NCBI RefSeq assembly: GCF_018139145.2
Contig: NC_059478.1
Coordinates: forward strand, 5,952,001 to 6,016,000
Source of the DNA: Gymnogyps californianus
Taxonomy: Eukaryota > Chordata > Aves > Accipitriformes > Cathartidae
Direction of reading: 5' to 3'
Length of the DNA: 64,000 bases
Below are positions 15,001 through 30,000 of this stretch, in pieces. The stretch's first letter is position 1; the number at the start of each line of letters is the position of its first letter. A model generated the notes under the pieces. The model made no database searches. It worked only from the letters and a program-made list of their open reading frames with translations, and was not told the DNA's origin. The position numbers and the translations under genes were made by a program.

Positions 15001-18000
15001 GATAAAATGCTATCTGAATTAGAGTGGGGATCTCAACAGACAAAGAAGTCCTTATCGAGTAGCAGATTTTCTAGTAAAGATCATGAGCAGAACCCAGATA
15101 CGGACAGCACATTAGAAAACTTGTCTGGACACTCCCTAATGAGGTAACATGAACCTTGTAAGACTGTATGCAAATATAACTAAGCTTGGTAGTGTTATGG
15201 CATGTTATCAGAAATGGCTGTGTCTTTGGATATGCAAAAGGAAAGTAACAGAAATGATCAAATGTTAGTAAGATGGGCATGCAGAAAACGGTTTTTCACC
15301 TGTATTTTAAATATGAAAGCCCAAAGTAGATGGCTGTAGTAAGAGAAAATACAAAACAGTGATTCCTCCCCAAATGACCCTTCTGTTCTTGTAAGGATAA
15401 CTGGCCAATATAGGTATCCTGTCAGGTTCAGTACCTTAAGCATTGAAACGCAATTTTTGTTTTCCACTTCTACAAATGGTCTGTAAGAAGGGGGGGGGGG
15501 GGGGGTGCAGGGGTGGGAAATAGCTCGTCAACCTGTGCAGTCATCATGCTCTTGTCAGTAGGCTCCACAAACATTTTTGGCTAGACTTGTGTTCAGCTAA
15601 TACTCATAAGCCTGTCCAGCTCTGTGAGTTGATGCATTTTGAGAGATGAACTGATCCTCAGAAGAGAGTGTAGAAAAAGAGGAAAAAATACTAATTTTCT
15701 GTTGCATCCTCTGTATGTCTAACTATGAATGCAGTTTTTCTGCTAATTGTGCAATGAAGATGGTTATGAAATACTCAGCTTAGTTTTCACTGCACTTTTT
15801 TCTAAAAAGCAACAAATAATACGAATGGTCTCTCACTCATTCTGTGTGGGTATAGAGCGGTTCTGAGGTATTGATTTATATTGGTGACTTTCACTGATAT
15901 CCAGTATTGGGTTTGAAAGGTCCTGTGACCTCCGAAGATGTGCCAAGTAAAGCAGAACGTCTTCCTAAGGGATTTAAGCAGCCACTGTTAATCCTCTTTG
16001 GCTTAATAAAATTGGAATAATAAATTTGAGAAGTGTCTGCATCATTTTTTGTATATTTGGAAAGTGATGTCTTCAACTGTCTCTTAAGAAGAAATGTTTC
16101 TGCAGTATTTTACTGTTTCAGTCAAGTTTTGGCCTTCAAGCATTTCCTTGCATTTTGATGAAAGAGATTGAGACTCAGGGCAGTGGCTTATCACATTCAG
16201 TTGCATTCATATGCTGATAGTAACCTGTTTACTTTTTAAAAATACTGTTCATCGTATTCTGATATCAAAATATTGCCCTAATTTCCTGTGAGTAAAACAA
16301 AGTTCTTCACTCAGACTCTCGAAACAGATGTGTAAATGCACATGCAGGTGAGTGCATCCTGCAATGCCAGCTTCCTACCAGGAGGCATTGAAACTGCTTG
16401 TCTGGCCATGTAGAACATGTAGATACTATGTTAATTTTTTTTTTCTTTTTTTTTTTTTGGTGTGTGCTAACTAGGTTTAATACTTGGGGGAAAAATAGGG
16501 TGCTCTAGAAATGTAACCCTAAACTGGGATATAGATACAAAACCCATCTCATGAGGCCATTTCCTAAAGGCAGACTGAGCCTGTGCAAACCATAAAAGAC
16601 TGTGCCTTTTGCGTGGATCTGTTTGGTGTATATAAATGGAAGAAGTAGATTATTGCTTTATTGTCTTTATCAGATGGCCGGACTTAGGAGAATATTGACT
16701 CCTTTCTTTTTTCATTTCATTGTCAGTTTCTCAGACAAGGGAAGATCCCAGAAAACGCCGACTTCTTCCCCATCTCCCGGTTCCCAGAAAATGTTGCAGT
16801 TTGATTCTATAGGCAATACAGCAGAAAGAGTCAAGTCACCTGCTGGCTTTTCTGGAAGTACAGCATCAGGGCTGAAGCCTAACGTAGCCTTCCCCGACTT
16901 GAATCTGGGAACTAGTAGGTCTGTAGCAGGAGCAGCCTCAGCGAGCGGTGAGTTGTTTTGTTAAAACCGTACTAATCCCAGAGCAGGGTGGTTTTTTTTT
17001 TTTTTCTTTATTTTTTGATGTGGGACACTAAAGTCTGTGGAGGTTGACTAGTTAAGTCTTATCCTGCAGGATGTATGCGCTTCTCCCCCGCTGGTCTTCA
17101 GCATCGTTTATCAGCAGAATTGAACTACCTTAGTGCTATTGAGGAGTCTGTGAGACAACTTTCAGATGTAGAACGAGTACGAGGCATATCACTTGCCCAG
17201 CAGGAGAGTGTTTCCTTGGCTCAGATTCTAAAGGTAATGGAAAAACACTTCCTTGTCTCAACCTTCCTTTTTTTTATTTTGCAAGAAAATTAATTACATT
17301 AGGGCGAGTTATGCTTTTGTTAGCAATGCAGAGAAATTGTAATGGGCGTGATGGAGCATCTCTGATAATGTCCATTTTTTAGGATTAATGTCTGTTATCT
17401 TTCTTATTTTAAACTGACACCAAGGAACTGGTGACTCTAGAATATGTGTCATTAATATACCATTAGCTGGAATCACTGCTTTGGTTGTGTACTTTAGTAA
17501 AATAAAAACTTGATTATTTACTGGGTTTGATGTTGGGTCCTGATGCCATGCGGTGTAGTTGTTCAGGCTGGATCACTTGTCGTATTCCATGAAAAGGATG
17601 TTTTTGGTTGAAATTTCCTTATGTTGACAAGATTGCTTGTTCTAGTTTGTTGAATTAATTGATCTCCTAAATCCTCTTTCTTTCTACACTGTGGTGGAAG
17701 AGTATGAGGAATGTACATTGTCTACTGTCTACTTAAAAAGGGAGAGGGTCAGTCAGTAGGCTGAAAATTTTACTTTAGCAGAAGAGGCACCACCAGTAGA
17801 GTAGATGTACATCTTTCAGAGGTAGTTGCAGCCAGTGGCTAAGGCAAAAAAGATCTTTACATTTAACTTGCATGATTAAAACTTGTTTTCCTAATCTGTA
17901 GGCACAGCAGCAGCGCCATGAACGGGACTTAGCCCTTTTGAAAATCAAGGCTGAACAAGAAGCTTTAGAAAGTCAGAGACAACTGGATGAGGCAAGGCAG

Positions 18001-21000
18001 AAGGCAGCTCAGGTAATGCTGCCCTTCAAAAAATGTGGAGTGTATAAGAGGCAAAATGCTGTAAGTAAATCTGTGCCTATGAGTATTCTTAATTTGAAGC
18101 TGTGAACATATGGAAGTGGTGAAGGGGTTTAATATAGCTGAAAAAAGCTCTTAGGGGCCAATTGCCAGTTTCAAACTTTTTTCCTCCAGATTTTGAGAAA
18201 TAAAACTGTAGTTATTATAGCCAGAAAATTTTGAAGAGCTGAACAGGCTGTGTTTTCTGCGTAGGTCCATGCAGAGTCGCTACAGCATCTGGTCCAGTCA
18301 CGGCAGGAGGCTGTGCAAGAGACCCCGTGCAAGGCTGCAGCCAAGCAGGCAGAAACTGCAGCTCACCAGATCCGTGAGGTGAGGTCCTGAGTGAAAGGAA
18401 AAAGCTGTTCTAATTTCAGTGTTATTTTGAATACTTTTTTACCTCTAGGTTGTTCTTTCTTCAGTGTTGTTCTCAGTGCAACTTCTTCACCTTCATAACG
18501 TGACAAATGATAAGACTTTAAAGGAGCTTTTCTGGCATCGTTACTTAGAAGTCAGTCAGCAGCCTTAAATCCCTGTTCACTATTCTTATGATCTTACAGT
18601 TAAAGGACAGTTAAGTTTGTTCTTCCAGGATAGATTGATGATAGTGAACACAACATCTTTAATTTGTAAGAGTTGCACTCCATCAGGGATTGATCCTGTA
18701 TCTGTTTCATATGCAAATTAAATTAGAAAAGCAGGTAAATTGCAATTTTGCTTGCTTCTGAAGGTAGGAGACCAACAAATAAAAAAAAAAAGGGAAAGGG
18801 AGGATCTTCAGCAGAGCTCTTAACTTGGTACAGAGTTTGAAGTTTTCTTTTTTTGAGTCTCTTTTCATTCTTCTTTTGTGGCATACAGAATATTTATTAG
18901 TTTTCAGTTTTATATATCAGTTTATCAGTTTTTATACTTGTTGTTCCCAACATGTAGCAGCTGCTTCACACGTAGGTCAGAAACACAGTAACCAAAAAAT
19001 GCTTTTGCTTTTTCATAGTTTAGCAATCGCAATGACTGTGGATTAGGGTTATGGGATGGAGTGTAGAAGGCTGGTGGGTATGAACATAACTGTTTCTTCA
19101 TGGCTTATGCACATGTTGGTGCTCAGCAAGGCTGTTTTTATGATAGGTAGTGGGACTGTAGAATAATTCTGATGTACTTATTCTGGGCTTTGCCAAATAT
19201 GTGAAGTTTAATTTTTGAATAGGTAAGAATCAGTTAGGTTAAAGAAGCAGAAAAGTTCAGGCATCCGAGATACATGCAGTGGTTGTTGATAGCAGGTAGT
19301 GAACTCTTGGATAAAGACAAAGAAACATTTGTAGTTTATATAGCCAATGTGAGTCAAAACTAATTAAGAAACAAAGACAGCTGTTATTTGATGTAGGGTT
19401 TTAATCTTTTGTCGTGCTCTAAGTTTGAAGTCTGAGAGTAAGAGGTGCTTGTGGAAAGGTTGATGGGGGTGACCTGGTCAGTGATGGTGGGCTAGCAGAG
19501 TAGCTTTTCCATCCATGTTCACTAGTGACTCCTGATATTCACTTGTTTTTATAAAATTATATGCATTACAATTAATGCATACATTAATTGAAGAATTAAT
19601 GAAGCTCAGTATGTGTATTGGAAGTTATTGTAATACAGCTTATTGCTACCTTCAAAACCAACCTGAGTTCCCTGCTCTGCAAGAGGCAGACCTTTGAACA
19701 AGAAGAAAAACAGTAAATTCTAAAGGTTCTAAAAACCAGTGTTATCTGCTGGGATTTCTGAAGTTGTTCTTATTTCTAGTCAGGTACACAGTGACTGCCA
19801 TACATTAAAAAGCAGAAATTCATGGCTATCTATTGATTTAATGCCGCCGATTTTAGACCTGGTAGTTTGCATAATATTGGAACTCTAAACCTGTTGCTTC
19901 CTCTAGTGTGGAAATAATATTTCTTGCTCTTTGGGCAAGATGCACTTTCAAATGAAAAAGAAAACATTGTTTCTGGCTTTTCTTTTTCCTTGCTTTATTC
20001 TTTTAATGAATTGTAACGGTAGGTCTGGAATGTTTTAGTATGTGGGGATCATTCTAGTGATCAGAGTTTGCCTAAGTTGATCAGAATGATATGGTAAGTA
20101 GTGTGTTGCATGTCTGTAGTTTCATACCAATAATTCCACTCTGCATAAATTAAAGAATATGTCTTTACAGAGCAGTATGCACTTTTTACAACCAAAATTG
20201 GTATGTAATTAGAAACCATCTCAAAACCATGTCTTACACGTCTGTTCAATAAATCAGTAAACTGCCTGTGAGAGTGACTGTTTTCTCTTTCAAAACCATT
20301 TTGATGCTAATAAGCTCATTGTATTCCTTTGTTTTTTATTGTGCTCAGATGACAGAGTTAGCACGAACCCAGATCTCGGATACTGTCAGCGCTCCAGCTG
20401 CTCCAGTCACCACCTTGTTTGACCACCAGCGGCAGCATCATTCAGAGTTCATGAAGCAACTGAGAGCCCGAACTGATACAAACAGGTTTTCCCTAATGTT
20501 TCACATCTTGGGAAGGGGGAAGTAAGAGAGTTGGGTTTTGCTTCACCTATTCTTGAAGAAAATTGTAAGATGTCATAATGAGTGAGCATTTAAGAAGAAT
20601 TTAGATTCCATCTTTATGCCCTGAATAGTGTACCCCAAAGGTGACATTAACTGGTTATGTGAAGCTCTATACAGAAGAGTAGAAAAAGATGCTCTAAATG
20701 TTTTCTGGGATGATTTAACTAGTGTAAGCTTTAAGTGGTCTTTTCAGAAATTTTAACTGTTACTACTTCTAGTAAACTGATGAAAGCTTGTGAAAATGGT
20801 ATTACTCTTTGTTTTAAGACAACAAAGATTACCCAAAACGCTTCTGTTTCTCAGGAAATGTGATTCTACTGCCATGTCACAAGGTAAAGAGGAGACAGGT
20901 GACTCAAAACAGACATACTCACCGATGTTTGATAGTTATTCAGAGTCCTCAAGATCAAAGGTTCATGATCAGAGGTAAGAAGAGTTTAGATTACACAAGG

Positions 21001-24000
21001 TTTTTTTGCTATAAATAAAAACTAAAGTACAAAGGAATATCAAGATATTTCCTTCAGTTTTTTTTAAAAAGAAGGAAAGTCAGTATTAAACCTTCAACAG
21101 GTAAACCTGTCTTATTCCAGAGCTTGAAGGTTTATATGCCTACCAAAATTTGCTTTGTCTTTAATTAAAAATCCTACTACACTGTGTTCCACAGTGTAAT
21201 AGTATGTTGTGTGTTAATATCTTTAGTTTTGAATTTGCTGTATTTGTTCTAATTGGACGCTTTTCTCTTTCCTAACTTTAGAATAATTGATTTCCACATC
21301 TGCTTTCTCATTCAGCTGCATTAGCAAGAGTCTAGCAAGCAGGTGAAGGGAGATGGTTATTCCCCTATGTTTAGCTCTTGTGAGACTGTATCTGGAATAC
21401 AGCGTCCAGTTTTGCGCTCCTCGGTAAAGAGAAGACATTAACATACTGATGCAATTCTAGTGGTGAACCACCAAGATGGTTAGGAGGCTGGAGTACATGA
21501 TGTAAAAGAGAGGCTGAAGGAACTGAGCTAACTTAACCTAGAAAAGAGAAGGCTAAGGGGACAGGGATCTGGTTGCAGTATCCTAAAGGTGGGTTGTTAG
21601 GGAGCATGAGGTTTGACTCTTCTTGGAGGCGCACAGTGAGATGACAAAAGGCAATGGTGACAGATTCTGGAAAGGGAAAAATCATTGGGGGGGAAAAAAA
21701 TGCTCCCTGTGAGAGTGGTCAAACACTGGAATGGCGGTACGGGAGATTGTGGGATCCTCTGTCCTTGTGGGTGTTCAGAACTTGGACGTGGCCTTGACCT
21801 TGGTTGGATGAAATACCTTCAGAAATTGTTGAGCTGAGATTATTCTGATTTCTGTGCTGTGGTCTACTTGCATACTTCTATTGCATCACCTTTGTAACCT
21901 AAAAGTCACTTTAAGTCTCTGTTTATCTGAGTCTTTTTCCGTGTCCTAAATATTTGCATTTTGTGCCCTTCTCATTTTGCTCTGTGTCTTTTTGAAATGG
22001 ACTAGAACATAGACTGGAGCATATGTTCTGAAAACACAGTGCAGGGACCTGTAGAACTGCCTACTCTGTACTGTGCATTACTTTCTATTCTGTTCTCTGT
22101 GTATCTGGCCATTTTGTTAGGGTTTTTGTTTTCACTGCTGCTTTGCACTGGTTTGAGATTGTACATGAAGTGCCTGGAGTGCTGCTTGCCTGAGGTTTAA
22201 ATTTGATTCATTTCTGGTGTTACTTTTCAGTATCTTGCCTGTGTTTAATACTGAATTTTAACTTTTTGTTTCCTGTTCACTTACTTGACCTAGTTAGGTC
22301 CCATGAAGTTTCTCACAGCCCTTCTCTGATCTTGACCAACTGGAATGATTTTGTCCTCTGTAGTTCTTCTAATTTAAAACAATATTGCTATCTTGCTCAT
22401 CCTTTTAAAAACTGTAAGGAGAGATGTTCGCAATGGTTTATCATCAATACTCATTGCCAGGTAGATGGTAGCATACCTACAAACCACTTGCATTCTAAGG
22501 TAGAATAAAAATAACAAGTTCCACTGTCAATCAGCAGCTTGATGAGGCTTGGAATTTTAAAGTAGCCAAGCTGCATTTTAAAAACAAAACCAAACCCTCT
22601 GCATGTTGATTATTGCTGGGATGTTAATCATGGTATGTACAGTAGTAATGTAATATAAATATTTTGAAATGTGCAAAGTAATTTTAAAAAAAAATTATCT
22701 CTTGATAACACAGTAGTACCAGCAGCCGCCAAGAGAGTCCTTCAGTTCCATCTTCTAAGGAGAATGAGAAAAAGCTTTCCCGTCGTGAAAAGATAACTAG
22801 CAGTATTGAAGAGCAGGCTCATACTGGTGTGGATGATTCCTTGCCGAGTGATAGTATTTTATCACTGCCAGATGAAAAAGGTTAGCTGTATTCTTTGTAT
22901 GCGATGAATCTGAAGGTGGTAAGGGGAGAGGGAGGGAGGTGCCGTTTCAGAATTAGTTTCTGAAATAAATGAGGGAATGTGTGTGAAAAAAGCTGAGCCC
23001 CACATGAATTGGTAGCCTCTGAAAAGGTAACAGAGGATGGCACAGTGAGATGGGAACCTTTGAAATTCTGCACATCAGAGTGATGGAGTCTGTGGGCCGT
23101 TCTGCTTTGTGCTGTGCTAGCTGTAGGCAGATGTTCACTTGCTGAATATACAGGCTGAATGCCGAGTGTTTTAGCAGCCCCAGAAATGTGTTTATACCTG
23201 TGTACAGAGAAGTCTGTTAGGTCTTTTGAAGCTACGTAACGGTATTTCATGATGTCCTCTAACTCAAGGTCACTCTTTTCTAAACACTCATTTTTCTGCA
23301 TTAGAATAGTTATCTCCGTGTCTTTCCTGCCCCCCTAACTTTACTGAGATGAGACAGAGTAAAACTGCATTCATGGTACATACCTGAGTGTAAAACCACT
23401 TCCCTGATTTCTCCTTCAGATTCCGCTTCTGTTGCAACAGAGTATTCCCTGAAATTTGATGAGTCCATGACAGAGGATGAGATTGAGGAAAAGTCTTTTC
23501 GGTCTTTGCTGCCCTCTGAGAGTCATCGCAGAAATAACTTGGAGAAGAAACGGGGTAATCGTGATGATTCTGATGAGGAAGTCTCCCCAGAGAAAACAGC
23601 TCTGTCATCTATCAAGGTAGGTCAAGCAACCATAGTTAAGGTAAATTAACTGAACTGAAAGGTTAAGCTGATGAGGTTCAAGTGAGCTGTTCTTAGTTGT
23701 GTTGGCAAATTTTAGGGTTCTTTTCCTCCCTGTGGCTCTTTGAGCATCTCAAAACATAGAGTTGTATGAATCATGCTGTACATCACTGTTGTATAAGTGT
23801 GATGACTTGACTTATGGAGCAGTCCATCCAGGCCTCTACCTGTTCTCTTGTGGCTTTGGAGAAGAGGAGTGACTTTTTGACGTAGGTTATAAAAGCCTGG
23901 TGGATTAAGTCTTCCTACTGTGCCTACACACAGCTAGGAAGTCCAAGAGGATGATTCATCTCTCTGGCCCAAGAGGGGACATCCCAAAACTGTCACACAG

Positions 24001-27000
24001 CCCAGGGCAGAAAAAGCTGATCTGCACAAAACTCAGAGAAAAAACAGCTTCCCTTCTTACATCTGTTTTTGTGTGTGTGTGTGTATCTGTGTATACACAC
24101 ACACACACTTACTTTGTAATTGAAAAAAGCCTTGGAACTTCTGTATTATCAAACCATGCCAAATTTGTCTTGCCTTCTAGGAGCTAAGCATGCCATTCTC
24201 AGGGGGGCAAGATAGTTTCTCTAAATTTACCATGGAGATGGTAAGACAGTACATGAAAGAGGAGGAGATGCGAGCAGCTCATCAGTCCTCACTGCTTCGG
24301 CTCCGGGAGAAGGCTCTGAAAGAGAAGACCAAAGCTGAATTAGCTTGGCTGGAACACCAGAAGAAGTAAGGCAGCTCTGAATATACACTGTTGCTGACTG
24401 ACCATTTTCTTGTCCTTCTACTTGAATTTTTTTTGTAAGATGTTGCTTCCACCCCTCCCTTATTAAGTATCAGTCGTTGAACTGATCTTCTGACATCGGT
24501 AATACAAATGTTATTGTCACTTGGAAAGAACAGAACCCAGTTTCTAAGTGTGCTTTGATGTTTACATTGAATGCGGTTTGATAAAAGAGAATTTCACTGA
24601 AACAGTAGAACATGAGATGTTTGTTGTCAGTCAGAGAAGGTAGTTCCCAACCATTACTCTACAAGTCTTAATTCAAGAAGGTATAAAACTGTCAAACAGT
24701 TAGACCTTTATTTGCTTGATGTCTATCTGAGGTCATTTTAGTTGACTCAGGCCAAATTTTGTGCATCTAGATACGTGTTGTACTTAATGATTTGTTTCCA
24801 AACTAACATATACTTTGTCCTGGAATGCCACTTGAAGTATCTAGTGATACTACTAAACAGTGGTGGCCAGATTTCATCAATAATACTGTTCCATGGTCAC
24901 TCTTTGCATGAGAGTACCATTGCTCACCAGACATTTTCTTCCAATTTCTTGTCATTGTGGGTTTGACAAAGGATTGTGAGGTAGTGACCCAAGCGTCCTT
25001 CCTTTTCTCTATGGTGAGCATGCTACCTCTGCAGAGCTTCTGCCCATTCATGTGAGATCTCTTATTACCTACACTGGACTTTTAACTGTGTGTGTCTGAC
25101 TGAACAGCACAAAATATTCCACTGCAGAGCATGCCAATGATTAAGTACAAGCATATACTCTTCTGCAGGTTAGGAGAAGTAAACTTTTTTTTAAACTTTA
25201 AAGAGTAAAAGGCTCGTTGTTGTGCACTTTTTTCTTATTTAATCCTTTCTTCCAATCTATTTGCAGGCATTTACGAGACAAGGGAGAGGATGATAAGATG
25301 CCTCCTATTCGAAAGAGGCAGCGTGGTCTGCTGCTGAGATTACAGCAGGAAAAGGTAACTGATGCCCTCTAGGAAAATCATGTTGAAACCCCTGTGTAGC
25401 CATTAGCTTTTACAGTGTCTGAAACATTTAAGAATTGAGAAAACTCCATACCAGGCTTTTGGATAGGAAGCTAGCAGTATTTCTTACCAATAAGTTTTAT
25501 TTGCATTTCGGTAGTATTTAACACATTGTTTTAAAGGGTCCTTCTGTATCAGTAATCTCGCTGGTTGAGACTTAGAAGTATTAATTGATCTTCTGTTCTT
25601 TGCTGCTGAAGTTCAGGCTAGTTACTTCATCACGTAATTGCAGTAATTGTAAACCCATAGCAAGGACAGTGTGGCAGCTCTAGAGTGTGTTCTTGAGCTG
25701 TCTGTCACAGTTCTTATGCTTAATCTTTTATACCTAAAAGGCAGAAATTAAGCGTCTTCAAGAGGCTAACAAGGCTGCTCGGAAGGAGAGACAGCTGATC
25801 CTTAAACAGCAGGCGGAAATAGAACGAATCCGTCAGACTACAATGAAACTGCAGGAAAAATTAAAGTCTGCAGGAGAAAACAAGCTGGTAAGTGTTCAGT
25901 ACAGAAGCTGGAGTCTTCCCTCTTTGGCCGTGCAGCTGGTATTTGACTTCAGTGTTTATAGGAATGGAAAGCTGTTAGGTTGGACCTATCACTTGGAAGT
26001 TTTGTCTGCCTCAAAGGGTCTTATCCTCTTTCAGCAATTTTATGTTTAATTTCTTTAAAGCATTGTTTAAGGACTTGCATTTGGGGAAGTTATAAAATGC
26101 TTTAACTGGGCTGTAGATGGTGTTTGTTAATTCTCAAGCTTAACTCATGACTTTGGGAATATCAGTTTTTTGATGCTTAGATCTCTCAGGCTCTAATTTT
26201 GTTTGATTATTTGTCAGACTCCAAAGAACTAAATTTAAGTGCTAAACCCAAAACTTGCTGCTTTGTGTGTGTATTAGTGTCATTACACTAAGTTTCTGGC
26301 ATCTGCTTTATGAGATGCAAGATGGCATTTTGATAACTGTCTGCTTCCTTACAAAACTTTGAGGAGACCCAAGTTTAATAATAGTAGTATAGAAAGGATT
26401 GGTTTCCTGTTTGGGTAACTGAATTATGGTAGGTTTTTTCTTCTAGATACAGTTAGGGGAGAACTTAAATTATGGAGAAAAAGGATGTACTAAAAACTTT
26501 GTGTTAAATAAAAATGAAGTTGGAAAATGAAGTTAAATCTGCAGGTGCACAGACTTATCTGAAGTAGTATTTGATGTAATCTGGGGAGAATTAAGCTAAA
26601 TTAACATAATTTTTAAAAAGATTGTAGAATAACTTTTCTTACTTTTAATGTTGCCTTTTTTTTTTTAAACACCTAATTGCAGGAACTTCACAGCGAGGAT
26701 GACATCAAGCAGAGCAATGGTTCTAGCCCACTTCCAACTGATGCAGAAACGCGTAGCCCTTCCCCAATCTCAATCTCCAGCAGTGAAACTAGTAGCATTA
26801 TGCAGAAACTTAAAAAAATGCGCAGCAGAATGGATGAAAAGTAACTAATTTTTTTTTCCTATACAAAAATTTATTATTTTAATAGAACAAGTTGGTTTGG
26901 CCAGTATTTGCACTAAAAATGGCCATCAGAAAAATTAGAGGTATTGATATCACATACACTTTGATCTGAGTTGCCTGAAAAATAGCTGATTGGGAGCATT

Positions 27001-30000
27001 AATAGAACTATATTAATCTTTGAATATAATATTTTAAAGGCTACAATTCTTGCATGAATACTGAGATTCAAACATTGGTAGCTGGCAGACCGTGTGGTCA
27101 AGGTTTTATTGTAGAAGATTGGTTTTAATATTCTTTGTCCTTGATAGAGTCAGTAAAAGCACATCAATTTAAGAGATTTTGATGTTTGTACGTACAAGGG
27201 ACTTGGACAGGCTCCAGCTTGATGGTACGTCTTGTCAGAGTTCCTCTTGCAGTGAGACACCTGAAGTCACTTGGTCAGTGGTGCCTGTATTTTGTATCTC
27301 CCCTTTTATTTTAAAGGGAAAAAATACAGGAAGTGAGACTCTGAAATTACAGTACTAATTTTTGTCTTGAATTGAAGCATAAGTTATAACTAGCAATAGC
27401 CTTATGCAAAAAAGTAGTAACTGAGTTTGAGATCTGGCTCACAGAAGGTCACTGAGTTTGTTGGGCATGTGATTTCTACCTTATTATCCAGCTGCTGAAT
27501 TTCAGTTCTAATTGCACTGAAATCAGGTAGGGATGAATTCTGTAAGTATTTTCTTAATTAATAGAGGTGGTATGTGTGTGACTGAGAAGACAGGCAGTTA
27601 ATAAGACCTTTCTTTTCATCCTACGCAGTCCACAGGTTGGAGAAATGTTGAAAATGGTTGTTAGTCTTCAGAGGAAATAATGAAGTATATGTGCAGTTCC
27701 TGGGTCTGAAAACTAAGACTGAATCTGTTGATTTCACCTGTTAAATTGTTTTGAATTAAAAATTGATTCTGCATCTTTTCAGTGTAGGAATTACTTTGTC
27801 TGCACTAAACATCCCAAATGCTTTACCAGCATGTGCTCATTAGTTAGAAGCCTTAAATTCTTATTTGAGACTAACCCATTAAAAGTCTGGCCTCTGCCAG
27901 TTACCACAAGGAATAGTCTTTGCTTAAACAATTTTTTTGGACTTACAACCAAGGTAGGTCACTGTATTTTAGTCCATATGGGTGATCTTTGTAATGTTTT
28001 CTCTCTTGAGACTCCTAACACAGCTGGATAAAACATCAAAAAGCAAGCGCTGCCATTTGTAAAGGCAAGCTGTCTGTGACCCCTTAGTACCTTATTTGCT
28101 TGTAATCATTTGAGAAGCACATTTCCCACACTTGCATGTGTTTGTATATGATGAAGATAAAAACCGGTAGTAGTAAGTGAGGATTTGGTGTAGGTAGGGA
28201 AAAAACAAAAACATATTCTAGTTACATGGTCTTCATATTCTAGCCTGAATTGATTGCTATTTTATTCATACTCTTCTGGTAGGATCTGGTAAACTGAACA
28301 GCCAAAATCACAAATGATTTCACGTTTCTGAAGTGTCATATTACCAAAACTAAACTCTTGGCATTCCAAGTCATGTGAAAACCACCCCATCGTTATAGCA
28401 GCAAACTCTTTCTCGAAGTATGTTTTGAGGTTGGTAAATGGCTGAAGATGGGGACTTGAAAAGGATGTGTTCTGTAGGCCATGTTGACTTCTAGGGTTTC
28501 AAGAAAATAAGATTTTTCTTCTGGTCCTTTTTTTTTTTGTTTTTTGGGTTTTTTGGTTTGTGTTTTTGGTTTTTTGTTTGGTGGGTTTTTTTTTTTTGTT
28601 AAAAAGAGGGTCTTTATCATATTTTTTCCACCCAAGATTCAGCATACAAAATTTCAAATGGTGATATAGTGTTACAAAACCAAGTTACAGCTTATGAATT
28701 TTGAGATTGTATTAATACGTATTAGTACTATGAGATGGCAAATACACTTCTATATTCAAGACTTCCTATGCTTTTTTTACCAAGTAGTGTTTTTGTCAAT
28801 ACTGCTTTTGAAATCTTATTTTTTCAAAGTGCCTTCATTTAAGCAACACTTATGATTACAGAAAGAATTACATATTAATAATAATATAATAATTGTTCTT
28901 ACTATTACAAGGGATAGTAGTAGGTACAAAGTATGTTTTACCCTTAAAGATATTTTAATTGTCAGTCGAAAATATTGCTCACATGGAGAGTACTTTTCAA
29001 AAGGTGGATAGTGGGATTTGAGCTAAACAATTGCTTTTAGGAGGAGCAAGTGGAAATTGTGTGTGATGTAATGTATGTGGTCATGTATCTTTTGTTTTTA
29101 TGGTTTTATCTTGGGTTGCTATATATGTTCAAAGGAAGTAGTATTTTGTGTAAAACATAAATGATTCTCTAGAACTCGATCTTCCTAATTGTATAGCTTT
29201 TGCACACCTTTTGCAGGTATTTTGATAGTGATAGCCATGCTTATTGATTGAAAAACAGTGCTGACTTGGTATCTTTTTTTTAATGTCCTTATTTGTAAAA
29301 CACATAAGAATAATATTAACATAATAGAGTAAGATGTTTGGTTTGGGGTGTAATTATAGGAAGCTGCCATTTGAAGGGAATCAATCAGGTTGTGAGATAT
29401 GGCAAAAGGCAAGAAGCTGAATGATGAGTAAAGTACAAAGGAACTAGAGGAAGGAACTGGGAAAGCCTGCTATGCTGGATTTGCTGTACTCCATAGCAAG
29501 ATGGAAATACTTTGGCTTCGTTACTTATGAGGCGGCTCTAATATTTCTCTTCTGCTAAAAGGGGGATGAAAGAATAGTTCTGTTTTAATTTTAATTGATG
29601 AGTCTGTGTAGCCTGCATGTGAACAGGAGCATGCTCTGTCAAAGAGAATTAACCACTTCCCCCTTGCTTTCCTTGCATATGCAACTTTAATGATAATCTG
29701 TGCAATAGAAGAACTGATTAAATGCTCATTTTCTCTTGCTTTTCCTTTAATATGCTTCTTAGCTTGCATTGTAGTTGATAGAGCTATATGGAGCATGGTA
29801 TTTTTCTATAAATATGATAATTCATTAGAAAATCCTATTTTAAGCACAGCTGTAAGTATATGTAGATTTAAAACAATAGGCATTATCTTTCTGCAGTTAG
29901 TACTTCAAATGAAAGAGGCAATATGTGAGTATTCTAAGATCAAGTCTCCACTGTTGCAAAAAATCAAAATAGCAGCTAGAAGTTGAATTGCAGGTATATC

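Noticed and set aside
16735..16947. Alternative acceptor 8 bases inside exon w9
   Set aside because: tttctcag looks strong but shifts the frame into an early stop; the upstream AG at 16725-16726 preserves conserved sequence.
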